Below, piece after piece: positions 17,117-24,432 of a stretch of 59,798 bases of DNA. Under the pieces are notes generated by a model, which was given only the letters and a program-made list of their open reading frames with translations, was not told the origin of the DNA and did no database searches. The DNA lies in NCBI GenBank assembly GCA_029820295.1, contig JALGVA010000015.1, positions 1 through 59,798 of the forward strand. Reading direction: 5' to 3'. Within the stretch, counting starts at the first letter, position 1; every line of letters begins with the position of its first letter. The translations under genes and the position numbers were made by a program. This stretch comes from Candidatus Zipacnadia bacterium (lineage in GTDB: Bacteria; Armatimonadota; Zipacnadia; Zipacnadales; UBA5352).

Positions 17117-17263
17117 GGCGCGCTGCAATTCGCGACCAACCGCCCGCATACCTGCCCGCCAGCGGCGCGAGACTCGGCACCGGGGAAGACGCGGCACCAT
17201 GCGGGGCGAACAGCGGAAGGGCAGCGCCTGAGCTGAAGACCCCATGTGAGGGAGATGTGGCCC

Positions 17264-18109
17264 ATGAAGCTGGGCGTGTATTCGATCGTGCTGCCCGACT
17301 ACCGCCGGGAGGAGGCGGCCGCCAAGGTCGCCGAGATCGGCTACACGGGTATCGAGTGGACCGTCGGCTACCCCGACCGGGTGTTCGACTCGGGCGAACA
17401 GTGGCACGTGAGCCTCGACCGTCTCGAGGAGGACGCCCCGCGCGCGAAGCAGGTGGCCGAGCGCTACGGGCTGGAGATCCCGTCGCTGGGCACCAGCGCC
17501 GACACCGGCGACTTCGAGAAGATCGAGCGGCTCATGGCCGGGGCGGTCGCGATGGGCGCGCCCATGCTGCGCATCGGCTCGGCCGGCTATGACGGCAGCG
17601 TCCACTATGACGAACTGCGCGCGATGGTCATCGACAACTACCGCACCATCGAGAGTCTGGCCGCCCGCTACGGTGTGAAGGCGCTCATCGAGCTGCACTC
17701 GCGCACCATCTGCCCGTCGGCGTCCTCGGCCATGCGCATCCTCGAGCAGTTCGACCCCGCGCACGTGGGCGCGATCTTCGACCCGGGCAACATGGTGATC
17801 GAGGGCATGGAGCGCTGGCGCATGGGCGTCGAGATCCTGGGCCCCTACCTCGCGCACGTGCACGCCAAGAACATGGCCTGGGTGCGCGGCGACGACGGGA
17901 CGTGGCAGTGGGAGAACACATCGCTGGAGGCCGGCATCGCCGACTTCCGCGAGATCGTGCATGCCCTGGCGGAGTACGGCTACGATGGCTACCTGTGCCT
18001 CGAGGACTTCCGCGGCGGCTACTGCACGCGACCCGAGGGCATCACCACCGAGGAGAAGCTGGTGGAGGCCTGGGACTACCTGTCCACGCTGGTTGGCGAG
18101 GTGAGTTGA
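17264..18109 (+). CDS. Sugar phosphate isomerase/epimerase (TIM barrel)
   Basis: A 281-aa xylose-isomerase-like TIM-barrel protein. GAGGGAG (17248-17254) precedes the ATG with a 9-base gap. Probable metal ligands are Glu in 'ALIELHSR', Asp in 'AIFDPGNMV', His in 'LAHVHAKNM' and Glu in 'LCLEDFRG'. The family includes inosose dehydratases, D-tagatose/psicose epimerases and related enzymes; no signal peptide is present, so it acts on small intracellular sugars. It is divergent from holB and stands alone on its strand. Similar genes occur in many copies in glycan-degrading environmental bacteria. Confidence 0.87.
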   Translation: MKLGVYSIVLPDYRREEAAAKVAEIGYTGIEWTVGYPDRVFDSGEQWHVSLDRLEEDAPRAKQVAERYGLEIPSLGTSADTGDFEKIERLMAGAVAMGAPMLRIGSAGYDGSVHYDELRAMVIDNYRTIESLAARYGVKALIELHSRTICPSASSAMRILEQFDPAHVGAIFDPGNMVIEGMERWRMGVEILGPYLAHVHAKNMAWVRGDDGTWQWENTSLEAGIADFREIVHALAEYGYDGYLCLEDFRGGYCTRPEGITTEEKLVEAWDYLSTLVGEVS

Positions 18110-18197
18110 CCCCGGGGTGGCGGACAGGACGGCATCATGACGGCCGCGGGCGCCGGCCCGGCATCCGCAGCGTCTGATTGCAGGCAGCGCCACGCTC

Positions 18198-18338
18198 CTA
18201 CGCCTGCCGCTCGGCGGCGATGGTCAGCGTCTCCGGCGCACGCAGCAACGCGCTGGCGGTGGGCGGCTCCTGTGCATCGGCCGAGGCGTCCAGGGCGGGC
18301 GCCGCGGCCACCATGAGCGCGACGGCTGTCCATCGCAT
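18198..18338 (-). CDS. Possible 46-aa secreted peptide
   Basis: A short frame with GGGAGG nine bases before the ATG. The N-terminus is a plausible signal peptide ('MRWTAVALMVAAAPALDASA', cleavage near 'ADAQE'), followed by about 24 mature residues ending 'LTIAAERQA'. G/C third-position use is coding-like. It lies in the 263-base interval between the isomerase gene and a small membrane-protein gene, where no other gene fits. Nothing is known about its function; it may also be the remnant of a longer secreted protein. Confidence 0.35.
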   Translation of the reverse strand: MRWTAVALMVAAAPALDASADAQEPPTASALLRAPETLTIAAERQA

Positions 18339-18372
18339 CGCGCGTCGCCTCCCGGAGCACGGCATCACGTCG

Positions 18373-18912
18373 TCACGACGCGCGGCCGTCTGACACCTGC
18401 TGCTCGTCCTCGGCCGGCGCGCGCCGGCGCAGGCTCACGACCAGGGCAGCGATCAACGGTGGCGCCAGCGCGCCCACCGAGCCGGCGGTCAGCAGGAGCA
18501 CCAGGCGAGTCATCCCGGGCATCGCGGCGCCCCTGCACAGCGCGGGGCAGAAGGCGTAGAGCAGCATCACCACGACCTGCAGGCCCAGGACGTAGCTCAG
18601 GCACCCGCCTGCACCCGCGGTCAGGCAGACCTCCTCGGGCCCACGCGCCGCCAGCAGGCCGCCCAGGAAGGCCCCAAGCACCCCGCCCGCGAGCATACGC
18701 AGGAACAGGCCGATCTCGACGAGATCGCCACCCTCGCCCGGCTGCCAGCCCCGGGCGCTCCACAGCAGGCAGGTGCCGACGAGGACCAGCGCACTGCCGC
18801 CCACCGCGCTCAGCGCCGAGCACAGCCAGGCTCGCAGCCACACCTCGCCGATCCCGCCAGGCCGGGATGATCGCCGGCCGGCCGGTTTGGACTCAGCCCC
18901 CGCGTCTCGCAT
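18373..18912 (-). CDS. Small membrane protein of unknown function
   Basis: A 179-aa protein with a basic, Gly/Pro-rich N-terminus ('PAGRRSSRPGG') and four hydrophobic segments ('ALSAVGGSALVLVGTCLLW', 'FLRMLAGGVLGAFLGGLLAA', 'YVLGLQVVVMLLYAFCPAL', 'LVLLLTAGSVGALAPPLIAA'). It contains several cysteines between helices. The C-terminus is charged and cytoplasmic-looking. No family is recognised. It is 33 bases downstream of the phosphodiesterase gene on the same strand. Confidence 0.65.
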   Translation of the reverse strand: MRDAGAESKPAGRRSSRPGGIGEVWLRAWLCSALSAVGGSALVLVGTCLLWSARGWQPGEGGDLVEIGLFLRMLAGGVLGAFLGGLLAARGPEEVCLTAGAGGCLSYVLGLQVVVMLLYAFCPALCRGAAMPGMTRLVLLLTAGSVGALAPPLIAALVVSLRRRAPAEDEQQVSDGRAS

Positions 18913-18945
18913 TTGCGCCGGTCGTCCCCCAACACCGGCAAGTGA

Positions 18946-19497
18946 CTACAGCTCGAGAGCCGTACCCTCGTCGATGTCGTAGTGACGTACGTCGCCGTCC
19001 TCAAAGACGGCGCAGGTGCGGCGATGCAATCGCTCGTCCGCGGCCAGCGGGTAGGTCACCGTGCCCGGGTTGAGGTGCGTCAGGCCGTCCTGGCGGGCAA
19101 CCATCGGCACGTGACTGTGCCCGGTCAGCAGCAGATCGACGCGCCATTTCCGGGCCAGCGTCACGAGTTCCTCCGCCGACTGGATATGCCCGTGACCGGC
19201 GAGGATGCGCAGGCCCTCGACCTGCGCGAACAGGTAGGGGCTCTGCAGCGGCACGTCCAGCACGAGCTGATCGACGTCCGAATCGCCGTTGCCGCGTGCG
19301 ATCAGCACGGGCACGGGCATGGCGTTGATCGCCGCCGCCAGGTCACGCGGCGCGTAGCCTTCGACCGGATCAAACTTCGGCCCGTGGTAGAGCACGTCGC
19401 CGCAGTGCACGATCAGGTCAACGTCGCCGAACAGCTCGACCGCGCGCCGCCAGCCCGCCAGGTTCCCGTGCGTGTCCGCGATGATGCCGATCTTCAT
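18946..19497 (-). CDS. yfcE: YfcE-type metallophosphodiesterase
   Basis: A 183-aa calcineurin-like phosphoesterase. All metal-binding blocks are present: 'IIADTHGN', 'VHCGDVLYHGPKFDPVEGYA', 'ARGNGDSDVDQ', 'GHGH', 'LLTGHSHVP' and 'NPGTVTYP'. The phrase 'GDVLYHGP..EGYAP' and the overall length match E. coli YfcE closely. That enzyme hydrolyses phosphodiester bonds with Mn2+ in vitro; its physiological substrate is not settled. The start at 19497 (MKIGIIADTHGN) is the conserved one; an upstream in-frame start at 19554 would add non-conserved residues. Confidence 0.92.
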   Translation of the reverse strand: MKIGIIADTHGNLAGWRRAVELFGDVDLIVHCGDVLYHGPKFDPVEGYAPRDLAAAINAMPVPVLIARGNGDSDVDQLVLDVPLQSPYLFAQVEGLRILAGHGHIQSAEELVTLARKWRVDLLLTGHSHVPMVARQDGLTHLNPGTVTYPLAADERLHRRTCAVFEDGDVRHYDIDEGTALEL

Positions 19498-19550
19498 CGG
19501 TGCCTCGCCCTCCGTCTCGCTGCAGGCCGCAATTGCCATGCCGTCAGCCC

Positions 19551-19656
19551 TCACCCGACGCGGCCGATCGTGAAGGACCTGCGCCCCAGCACGGTGTCGC
19601 CGCCCATGATGGTCAGCGTGAGTGTGCTCGGATCGGCGCGTGACTTGTCGCGCTGC
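19551..19656 (-). pseudogene. Coding-like remnant after the PHP gene
   Basis: Just after the PHP stop codon, another minus-strand frame reads 'SRADPSTLTLTIMGGD', then 'TVLGRRSFTIGRVG', before a TGA at 19551-19553. Its third positions are almost all G or C and it looks like the last beta strands of a protein. There is no start codon or ribosome site of its own, apart from a Met 17 residues from the end. It is either the original tail of the PHP protein lost by a frameshift near 19655 or the last piece of a deleted gene. Confidence 0.35.
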
Positions 19657-20544
19657 TCAGTCCAGCCAGAACGGATTCGTCCACGCGCGTCGCCCGGCCT
19701 CGTCGATAACCACGATGCGGATGGGGTCGGTGCCCGCGCGCAGCGGCAGGTCGAAGGCCGTCGCCGCCTCGCGGCCGCCGCCGATGCGCCAGTTGGTGGT
19801 GCCCCGGCCGGGCATGGGGCAGACCGCGAAGACCTCCACGCAGGGCGAGCACTCGACCCGCAACGTCTCGCCGTCGATGGCGACGTGCTCGATGGTCGGC
19901 CCGGAGCTGGCGTAGAAGTGGCCCGCTGCCAGCGCCGCGCAGATCGCCTCGCGCGTGTTCTCCTCGGCCCGGAGCATCACCCAGCCGCCGTAGAGGTCAT
20001 CGTAGTGGCAGTGCGCGTCATCGACGGCCAGACCGAAGAATTCGCGCCCTCGCGCCAGACACTCGTCCCACTGCACCTCCGAGGTGCCGCGGCCGATGCC
20101 GCGCCGGCAGGTGGTGTTGAAGACCTCCACGCCGATGATGCCCTCAAGCGGCAGGATGTCGGCGAAGGTCAGGCTCGACCACGACGGGTGCGCCACGAAG
20201 CTCACCTGCGCCAGCGTATTCAGGCGGTCGAGGGCCTGCTGGGCCATCTCGCCCTCGACCTTCTCCGGCTCGCCGCTCATGCCGATGCCGACCATGTGGA
20301 TGGTCTGCCCCAGCTCCGCTCCCGGTGGCGCAATTTCGATGCCATGCACCAGCGTCATGCCGCCGCCGTCGAGTTCGTCGACGTCCACGACGCGGTCGTG
20401 ATCGGTGATCGACAGGAAGTCGTAGCCGTGCTCGCGGTAGCCATCCACCGCCTGCTGCGGGGTCTTCTCCCCGTCGGAGACGGTGGTGTGCAGGTGCAGG
20501 TTGCCCTTGAGCCAGTCGCCGGGCGCGTCGAAAGCACTCGTCAT
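19657..20544 (-). CDS. PHP-domain metal-dependent phosphoesterase-like protein
   Basis: A 295-aa protein with PHP motifs in order: 'GNLHLHTTVSDGEKTP' (motif I), 'YDFLSITDHDRV' (motif II), 'VSFVAHPSW' (motif III) and 'FFGLAVDDAHCHYDD' (motif IV). These ligands normally hold two or three metal ions for phosphoester hydrolysis. A beta-rich C-terminus ('RVECSPCVEVFAVC', 'IRIVVIDEAGRRAWTN') follows, as in PHP/DUF3604-like proteins of glycan-degrading bacteria. The ATG has AAGGAG nine bases upstream. The substrate is unknown. It is divergent from the DUF4038-type hydrolase gene, with 190 bases between them. See the coding-like remnant that follows its stop. Confidence 0.87.
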   Translation of the reverse strand: MTSAFDAPGDWLKGNLHLHTTVSDGEKTPQQAVDGYREHGYDFLSITDHDRVVDVDELDGGGMTLVHGIEIAPPGAELGQTIHMVGIGMSGEPEKVEGEMAQQALDRLNTLAQVSFVAHPSWSSLTFADILPLEGIIGVEVFNTTCRRGIGRGTSEVQWDECLARGREFFGLAVDDAHCHYDDLYGGWVMLRAEENTREAICAALAAGHFYASSGPTIEHVAIDGETLRVECSPCVEVFAVCPMPGRGTTNWRIGGGREAATAFDLPLRAGTDPIRIVVIDEAGRRAWTNPFWLD

Positions 20545-20734
20545 GATATCTCGCTCCTTCAGCCATGGGAACGGCGGTGTGGGGTCGTGGTGAGGCGCAC
20601 GAGCGCCCTCCCGCTATTCGCCAGGCCACCGGGCAGTCCTCCGCACCCGTACCTCACAGTCGGGCAGGAGCAGCCGGCGTCCCGGCGAACTGAGTCGCGC
20701 CCCGGGACATTCTCGTCGCAGGAGGCCGCCAGCA

Positions 20735-22318
20735 ATGCTCCTGACCGTGCAGCGCCATTGCGTCACACAGTGGACCCTCGGACCGTGTACGCCCCAGAAC
20801 GCCGACCGACAGGTGGACGTGCTGGTGATCTCGCCCTCGGGCCGCGAGCTGCGCGTTCCGGCCTTCGTCGATGGCACCGGTGCGTGGCGGGTGCGCTTCT
20901 CATCCGGCGAGCCGGGCCGCCACGCCTGGCGTGCCGATGCCTACGAGGTCGCCCTGAGCGAGTGTGAGGGCGAGATCGAGGTCATTGACTACGAGGGCGA
21001 TAACCCGCTCTACGCCCACGGGCCGCTGGGGGTATCGGACGACCGCCGCTACCTCCGGCACGCCGACGGCACGCCCTTCCTGTGGCTGGGCGACACCTGG
21101 TGGATGGCGCTGTGCCGGCGCCTGCACTGGCCGGGCGAGTTCGCCCGCCTGACCGCCGACCGCGTCGCCAAGGGCTTCAGCGTCATCCAGCTCGTCGCCG
21201 GGCTCTACCCCGACATGGGCGCCTTCGATCCGCGTGGCGACAACGAGGCCGGCTGGCCGTGGGAGCGCGATTGGGCGCGGCTCAACCCCGCGTGGTGGGA
21301 CCTGGCCGACCTGCGCGTCGAGTACCTGGTCTCCAGGGGTCTGGTGCCCTGCATCCTGGGCTGCTGGGGCTACTACCTCCCGTGGCTGGGCGTCGAGCGC
21401 ATGAAGACCCACTGGCGGCAGATCATCGCGCGCTGGGGCGCCTACCCGGTGGTCTGGTGCCTCGCGGGCGAAGGCGTCATGCCCTGGTACCTGCACAAGC
21501 AGACCGAGCAGGCCGAGAAGGACATGGCCATCCAGCGCGCCGGCTGGACCGAGGTCGGCCGCTACGTGCAGGAGACCGACCCGTGGGACCGGCCCGTCAG
21601 CATCCACCCGACGCGGCGTGGGCGCGAGCAGGTCGAGGACGACTCGGTGCTCGACTTCGAGATGCTGCAGACCGGCCACGGCGACCGCGCAAGCCTGCCC
21701 AACACGGTGCGCTCGGTGGTCGAAGCGCGGGCCCAGGAGCCGACCATGCCGGTCATCAACTCCGAGGTGTGCTATGAGGGCATCATGGAGAGCTGCCGCG
21801 AGGAAGTGGTACGCATGATGTTCTGGGCCTCGATCCTCAACGGCACCTGCGGCCACACCTACGGCGCCAACGGCATCTGGCAGTTCAACCGCCCCGAGGC
21901 GCGCTACGGCCCGTCGCCGCACGGCTACTCATGGGGCGACCGGCCGTGGGAGGAGGCGATGGCGCTGCCGGGCTCGGCGCAACTGGGCATGGCCAAGCGG
22001 CTGCTGGAGCGCTGGCAGTGGTGGCGCATCGAGCCGCACCCGGAGTGGGTCGAGCCGCGCTGGAGCGAGGACAACTTCATGCTGCCCTACGCGGCGGGCA
22101 TCCCCGGCGAGCTGCGCCTGGTCTACCTGTTCAGCGCGATGCCCGCGCCGGTCATCCGCGAGCTGGAGCCGGGGGCGCGCTACCGGGCGTTCCTGTGGGA
22201 CCCCTCGACCGGCGCCGAGCACGACATGGGCGTGGCCGAGGGCGACGCCGACGGCTCGTGGGCCGTCCCGCAGATCGAAATCCGCCGCGACTGGCTGCTG
22301 GTGCTGGAGCGGGCGTAG
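20735..22318 (+). CDS. DUF5060/DUF4038 glycoside hydrolase (apiosidase-like)
   Basis: A 527-aa protein with a short N-terminal beta-sandwich (DUF5060-like, 1-~85: 'RVRFSSGEPGRHAWRADAYE'). It is followed by a TIM barrel beginning 'RYLRHADGTPFLWLGDTWW', the hallmark of the DUF4038/apiosidase-like group (GH140-related). Candidate catalytic acids are Glu246 in 'WCLAGEGVMPW' and Glu344 in 'PVINSEVCYEG'. A C-terminal beta domain ('ELRLVYLFSAMPAPVIRELE') resembles the collagen-binding-like domain of these enzymes. There is no signal peptide, so it may act on imported oligosaccharides. GGAGG lies before the ATG. Characterised relatives remove apiose from rhamnogalacturonan II; other specificities are possible. 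Confidence 0.83.
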   Translation: MLLTVQRHCVTQWTLGPCTPQNADRQVDVLVISPSGRELRVPAFVDGTGAWRVRFSSGEPGRHAWRADAYEVALSECEGEIEVIDYEGDNPLYAHGPLGVSDDRRYLRHADGTPFLWLGDTWWMALCRRLHWPGEFARLTADRVAKGFSVIQLVAGLYPDMGAFDPRGDNEAGWPWERDWARLNPAWWDLADLRVEYLVSRGLVPCILGCWGYYLPWLGVERMKTHWRQIIARWGAYPVVWCLAGEGVMPWYLHKQTEQAEKDMAIQRAGWTEVGRYVQETDPWDRPVSIHPTRRGREQVEDDSVLDFEMLQTGHGDRASLPNTVRSVVEARAQEPTMPVINSEVCYEGIMESCREEVVRMMFWASILNGTCGHTYGANGIWQFNRPEARYGPSPHGYSWGDRPWEEAMALPGSAQLGMAKRLLERWQWWRIEPHPEWVEPRWSEDNFMLPYAAGIPGELRLVYLFSAMPAPVIRELEPGARYRAFLWDPSTGAEHDMGVAEGDADGSWAVPQIEIRRDWLLVLERA

Positions 22319-22358
22319 ACGGCGTCACGGCAGAGGCAACGGTGGACGGCAAGGAAGT

Positions 22359-22394
22359 GGGGGAGGGGCTTTCTTGGAAGAAAGCCCCTCCCCC
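22359..22394. terminator. Perfect 17-bp inverted repeat, probable terminator
   Basis: The left arm GGGGGAGGGGCTTTCTT (22359-22375) is exactly complementary to 22378-22394 with only GG between. It begins 41 bases after the DUF4038 hydrolase stop. There is no T run outside the stem, so it may act as a stabilising or bidirectional element. Confidence 0.5.
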
Positions 22395-22492
22395 GAGCGC
22401 TACGCGCTCTCCCCCTCCGCAAAGAACTGAGGAATGCGGAGTTCGTGCGGCGGTAGAGCCGGTAAGGTGATGGCGCGCGGATCGTGGACGGC

Positions 22493-22557
22493 TCGCGCGA
22501 GACCGGGGCGCTGGGGCGCGCCTTCGGCGCACTCCCCGCGCGCCCGGTTTCGCGCGA
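22493..22557. repeat. Long imperfect hairpin with UUCG apex
   Basis: TCGCGCGA at 22493-22500 pairs with 22550-22557. The stem continues through ACCGGG and GGGG blocks on the left with their complements on the right, and is capped by GCGCC-TTC-GGCGC (22518-22530), a UUCG-type tetraloop. About 24 bases per arm are mostly paired. Confidence 0.5.
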
Positions 22558-22575
22558 TACCAGCCGAACGGCACG
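22552..22575 (+). repeat. Dispersed repeat copy 1
   Basis: A 24-base segment (contains ACCAGCCGAACGGCACG) that matches 44521-44544 at 21 of 24 positions. Flanking bases on the 5' side are also similar (CGCGCGCCCG). Both copies lie in non-coding DNA beside divergent or convergent gene ends. Confidence 0.4.
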
Positions 22576-22720
22576 AAGGCTGCCGGCTGCTGGCCCGTGC
22601 CCGCGGCCTGCTTGCGCGCTCCGCCCCGTCCTTCGGACGGACCTGCGCGCGCGGCGCCGGCGGCGGCGAGGGGATTGCGCCTCCCTACGGTCGGCACGGC
22701 GCCCTCGCCGCCGCGCCGTC

Positions 22721-22747
22721 GCCACGCACGTCTGCGACGTGCGTGGC
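22721..22747. repeat. Perfect 12-bp hairpin
   Basis: GCCACGCACGTC (22721-22732) and its exact complement (22736-22747) are separated by TGC. It lies 27 bases beyond the stop of the restriction endonuclease gene and could be its terminator on the minus strand, though no T run follows. Confidence 0.5.
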
Positions 22748-22773
22748 TCCTGCGCCCGCGGGCACAGGGCACG

Positions 22774-23385
22774 TCAGGGGGCGATGCCGACGAGGACGAG
22801 CGGGACGGCGGGCACGCCACGCCCCTGGCGGATGAGGTCGTAGAGTGCGCCCTCGTAGTAGGGCACGCCCGACGACATCTCGGCCTGCAGCTCCTTCATT
22901 GGCAGTATCTCAACGCCGACGTCGATCAGGTCGCCGACGAAGAACGCCATGTGCTTAACGAAGAGGTCGTAGGCCACGAAGGCATACTTGCCCAACTGGA
23001 CTTCGACAGCGATGCGGTCCTTCACGAAGTCGGTCTGATTGTACGAGAAGATCGGCTCGTGCCCAGCCTCCTCGATGGCCTGCTTCTGTGCCTCGGCAGG
23101 CAGGTCCATTGTGCGTCGAATGAGTGCATGGTCGGCGGTCACCCAGTAGGACGTGCGCGACTCTCCCCACCCTCGTCCGCTCAGTTCACTCTTGAAGCAC
23201 GCGTTCAGGTCCTTCGGGCTGAAGAGGAGCTTGCCTTCCATCCTACTCTCGCGCGACACCTTAGTCCGGCACACTACCGCGTCAACGGCGCCGATTGCCT
23301 CCTCGATCTCCTGCCAGATATGCGGCTTGTGGACGAGGATGTGCTCGTGCCCGTTGAGGTGAGAGTACATCTCCGCGATTCTCAC
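22774..23385 (-). CDS. BglII/BstYI-family type II restriction endonuclease
   Basis: A 203-aa protein matching the small BglII/BstYI family in length and pattern ('EHILVHKPHIWQEIEEAI', 'GKLLFSPKDLNACFKSEL', 'PYYEGALYDLI', 'VPAVPLVLVGI'). The catalytic core 'TDFVKDRIAVEVQLGKYAF' gives Asp119, Glu128 and Gln130, the same D-x8-ExQ arrangement as Asp84/Glu93/Gln95 of BglII. BglII cuts AGATCT and BstYI cuts RGATCY; a target of that kind is likely but not proven. The start is GTG 23385, which overlaps the methyltransferase stop as GTGA, so translation is coupled and the endonuclease is made after the methyltransferase. ATG 23370 is an alternative. Base composition is slightly less GC-rich than its neighbours, in keeping with transfer. 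Confidence 0.85.
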   Translation of the reverse strand: MRIAEMYSHLNGHEHILVHKPHIWQEIEEAIGAVDAVVCRTKVSRESRMEGKLLFSPKDLNACFKSELSGRGWGESRTSYWVTADHALIRRTMDLPAEAQKQAIEEAGHEPIFSYNQTDFVKDRIAVEVQLGKYAFVAYDLFVKHMAFFVGDLIDVGVEILPMKELQAEMSSGVPYYEGALYDLIRQGRGVPAVPLVLVGIAP

Positions 23386-24284
23386 CGATGTCCCCCGTTG
23401 GGCAGCGATGGATTGTAGATGGGCTTGTCGAGCGGCCGGCGGGGCAGAGTCCCGGCCGCCGCCTGGCGTACGCGCTCTCGTGCGATTTCGAGGTACTTCG
23501 GCATGATGTCGGCCCCTGCCGCGCGTCGCCCGTTCAGCACGGCCGCTGCGGCCGTTGTACCCACGCCAATGTACGGATCGACGACCAGATCCCCCGGCTC
23601 TGTCAGGGCCAGGACCAGTCGCTCGATAAGCGCAATCGGGAATTGGCAGGGGTGTTCCGTCTTCTCGCAATGGTTGGCCTTGACGTTCGGCATGATCCAG
23701 ACATCCGAGGGGTTCTTGCCGTCCGGATTACCAGAGAGCTGGCCGGCCTTGGGCCCCTTGTAGTGCTTCTTGCCCGGGTACTTCTGCGGCACCCGAACGG
23801 CGTCGAGGTCGAAGTGATAACTGTCGCTCTTCGTGAACCACAGGATGACCTCATATCGGCCGGAGAAGCGGTTGGAGCAGTGCAGACCATGGCCGAAGTG
23901 CCAGACGATGCGATTCCTCAGCTTGAGCCCGTGCGCACGGAAGACGGGGTAGAGCACAATATCCAGAGGCATGATCTCCCCGTTCTCCACGTAGTTGCCC
24001 ACCTGCCAGCAGATACTGCCATCTTCCGCGCAGATGCGGACCGCCTCCGCGATTGTGTCGGCCTGGCCCTCGATGTACTCGCCAATGCCCACGTCATCCT
24101 CATAGTCCTTGCCGAGGTTGTAGGGCGGTGACGTCACGATGAGCGACGCCGCGCCATCCGGGATGGACCGGAGCAGGTCAAGCCGGTCGCCGAGGTACAG
24201 GCTCGCGGCAACCTCGGGGCTGTATTGCGAGGCGATCTCAAGATCTCGGCCGAAGAGTGTCCTCTGCTGAACCATGCCGCTCAC
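23382..24284 (-). CDS. Type II DNA methyltransferase (beta class, probably N4-cytosine)
   Basis: A 300-aa SAM-dependent DNA methyltransferase. Motif IV 'TSPPYN' (51-56) comes first and the SAM-binding motif I 'DPYIGVGTT' (236-244) near the C-terminus; this order defines the beta class. An SPPY rather than DPPY motif favours N4-cytosine methylation, as in the BglII system. The region between them ('NRFSGRYEVILWFTKSDSYH', 'KTEHPCQFPIALIERLV') is typical for the class. It overlaps the endonuclease gene as GTGA and should protect the host against it. The GTG start at 24284 has AAGGAGG upstream and overlaps the stop of a 47-aa frame; ATG 24275 is an alternative. A likely internal promoter lies at 24323-24352. 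Confidence 0.92.
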   Translation of the reverse strand: MSGMVQQRTLFGRDLEIASQYSPEVAASLYLGDRLDLLRSIPDGAASLIVTSPPYNLGKDYEDDVGIGEYIEGQADTIAEAVRICAEDGSICWQVGNYVENGEIMPLDIVLYPVFRAHGLKLRNRIVWHFGHGLHCSNRFSGRYEVILWFTKSDSYHFDLDAVRVPQKYPGKKHYKGPKAGQLSGNPDGKNPSDVWIMPNVKANHCEKTEHPCQFPIALIERLVLALTEPGDLVVDPYIGVGTTAAAAVLNGRRAAGADIMPKYLEIARERVRQAAAGTLPRRPLDKPIYNPSLPNGGHR

Positions 24285-24424
24285 CGCGCCTCCTTCTCAT
24301 CTGAGCGGGTCCATCGTCCGCCATTATGCCTGCTCCGATGGATCGAACGCAAGTCTGCGGTCTGTTCGACCACACCTCCCCGTTCGAGTTGCCGACAGCG
24401 TTCCAGCAACTCCTGCGTGGTCAT
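24281..24424 (-). CDS. Possible 47-aa peptide in the restriction-modification operon
   Basis: This frame starts 8 bases after the PLD-nuclease stop with GAGGTGAG before the ATG, and ends in a TGA that overlaps the GTG of the methyltransferase (GTGA). It reads MTTQELLERC at the start and is Arg-rich toward the end ('DLRSIHRSRHNGGRWTRSD'). Its position with perfect coupling on both sides argues for translation. Third-position G/C is weaker than in neighbours, and part of the same DNA is a repeated regulatory-looking element, so it may simply be a leader that keeps ribosomes on the message. I recognise no family. Confidence 0.45.
   Translation of the reverse strand: MTTQELLERCRQLERGGVVEQTADLRSIHRSRHNGGRWTRSDEKEAR
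24323..24379 (-). promoter_or_regulatory. Internal promoter and copy A of a repeated element
   Basis: On the minus strand TTGCGT (24352-24347) and CATAAT (24328-24323) are separated by 18 bases and would start transcription near 24316, 30 bases before the methyltransferase GTG. The surrounding 24340-24379 is an imperfect copy of 25488-25528, sharing GGATCGAACGCAAGT, TGTTCGA and CACCTCC. The inverted half-sites TCGAAC (24343-24348) and GTTCGA (24364-24369) are 15 bases apart. Confidence 0.5.
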
Positions 24425-24432
24425 CTCTCACC

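Larger units (their letters stand above)
22319..22773. other. Hairpin-dense non-coding region between convergent genes
   Basis: These 455 bases hold no convincing gene. They contain a chain of strong inverted repeats: 22359-22394, 22395-22409 (GAGCGC-TAC-GCGCTC), CTCCGC...GCGGAG around 22416-22442, 22493-22557, 22626-22640 (CCGTCC-TTC-GGACGG, a UUCG-type loop) and 22721-22747. It separates the DUF4038 hydrolase from the restriction-modification operon and could serve as a two-way terminator zone, a palindromic repeat cluster or a structured RNA. Confidence 0.6.

Noticed and set aside
22319-22773. CRISPR array or tRNA in the hairpin-rich region
   Set aside because: The repeats are inverted and unequal, not regularly spaced direct repeats, and no cloverleaf with a T-loop GTTCRA and CCA end was found.
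24241-24246. Avoidance of RGATCY sites as evidence for the endonuclease target
   Set aside because: AGATCT occurs inside the methyltransferase gene (24241-24246) and elsewhere (1371-1376), so no avoidance is seen; methylation would protect such sites anyway.
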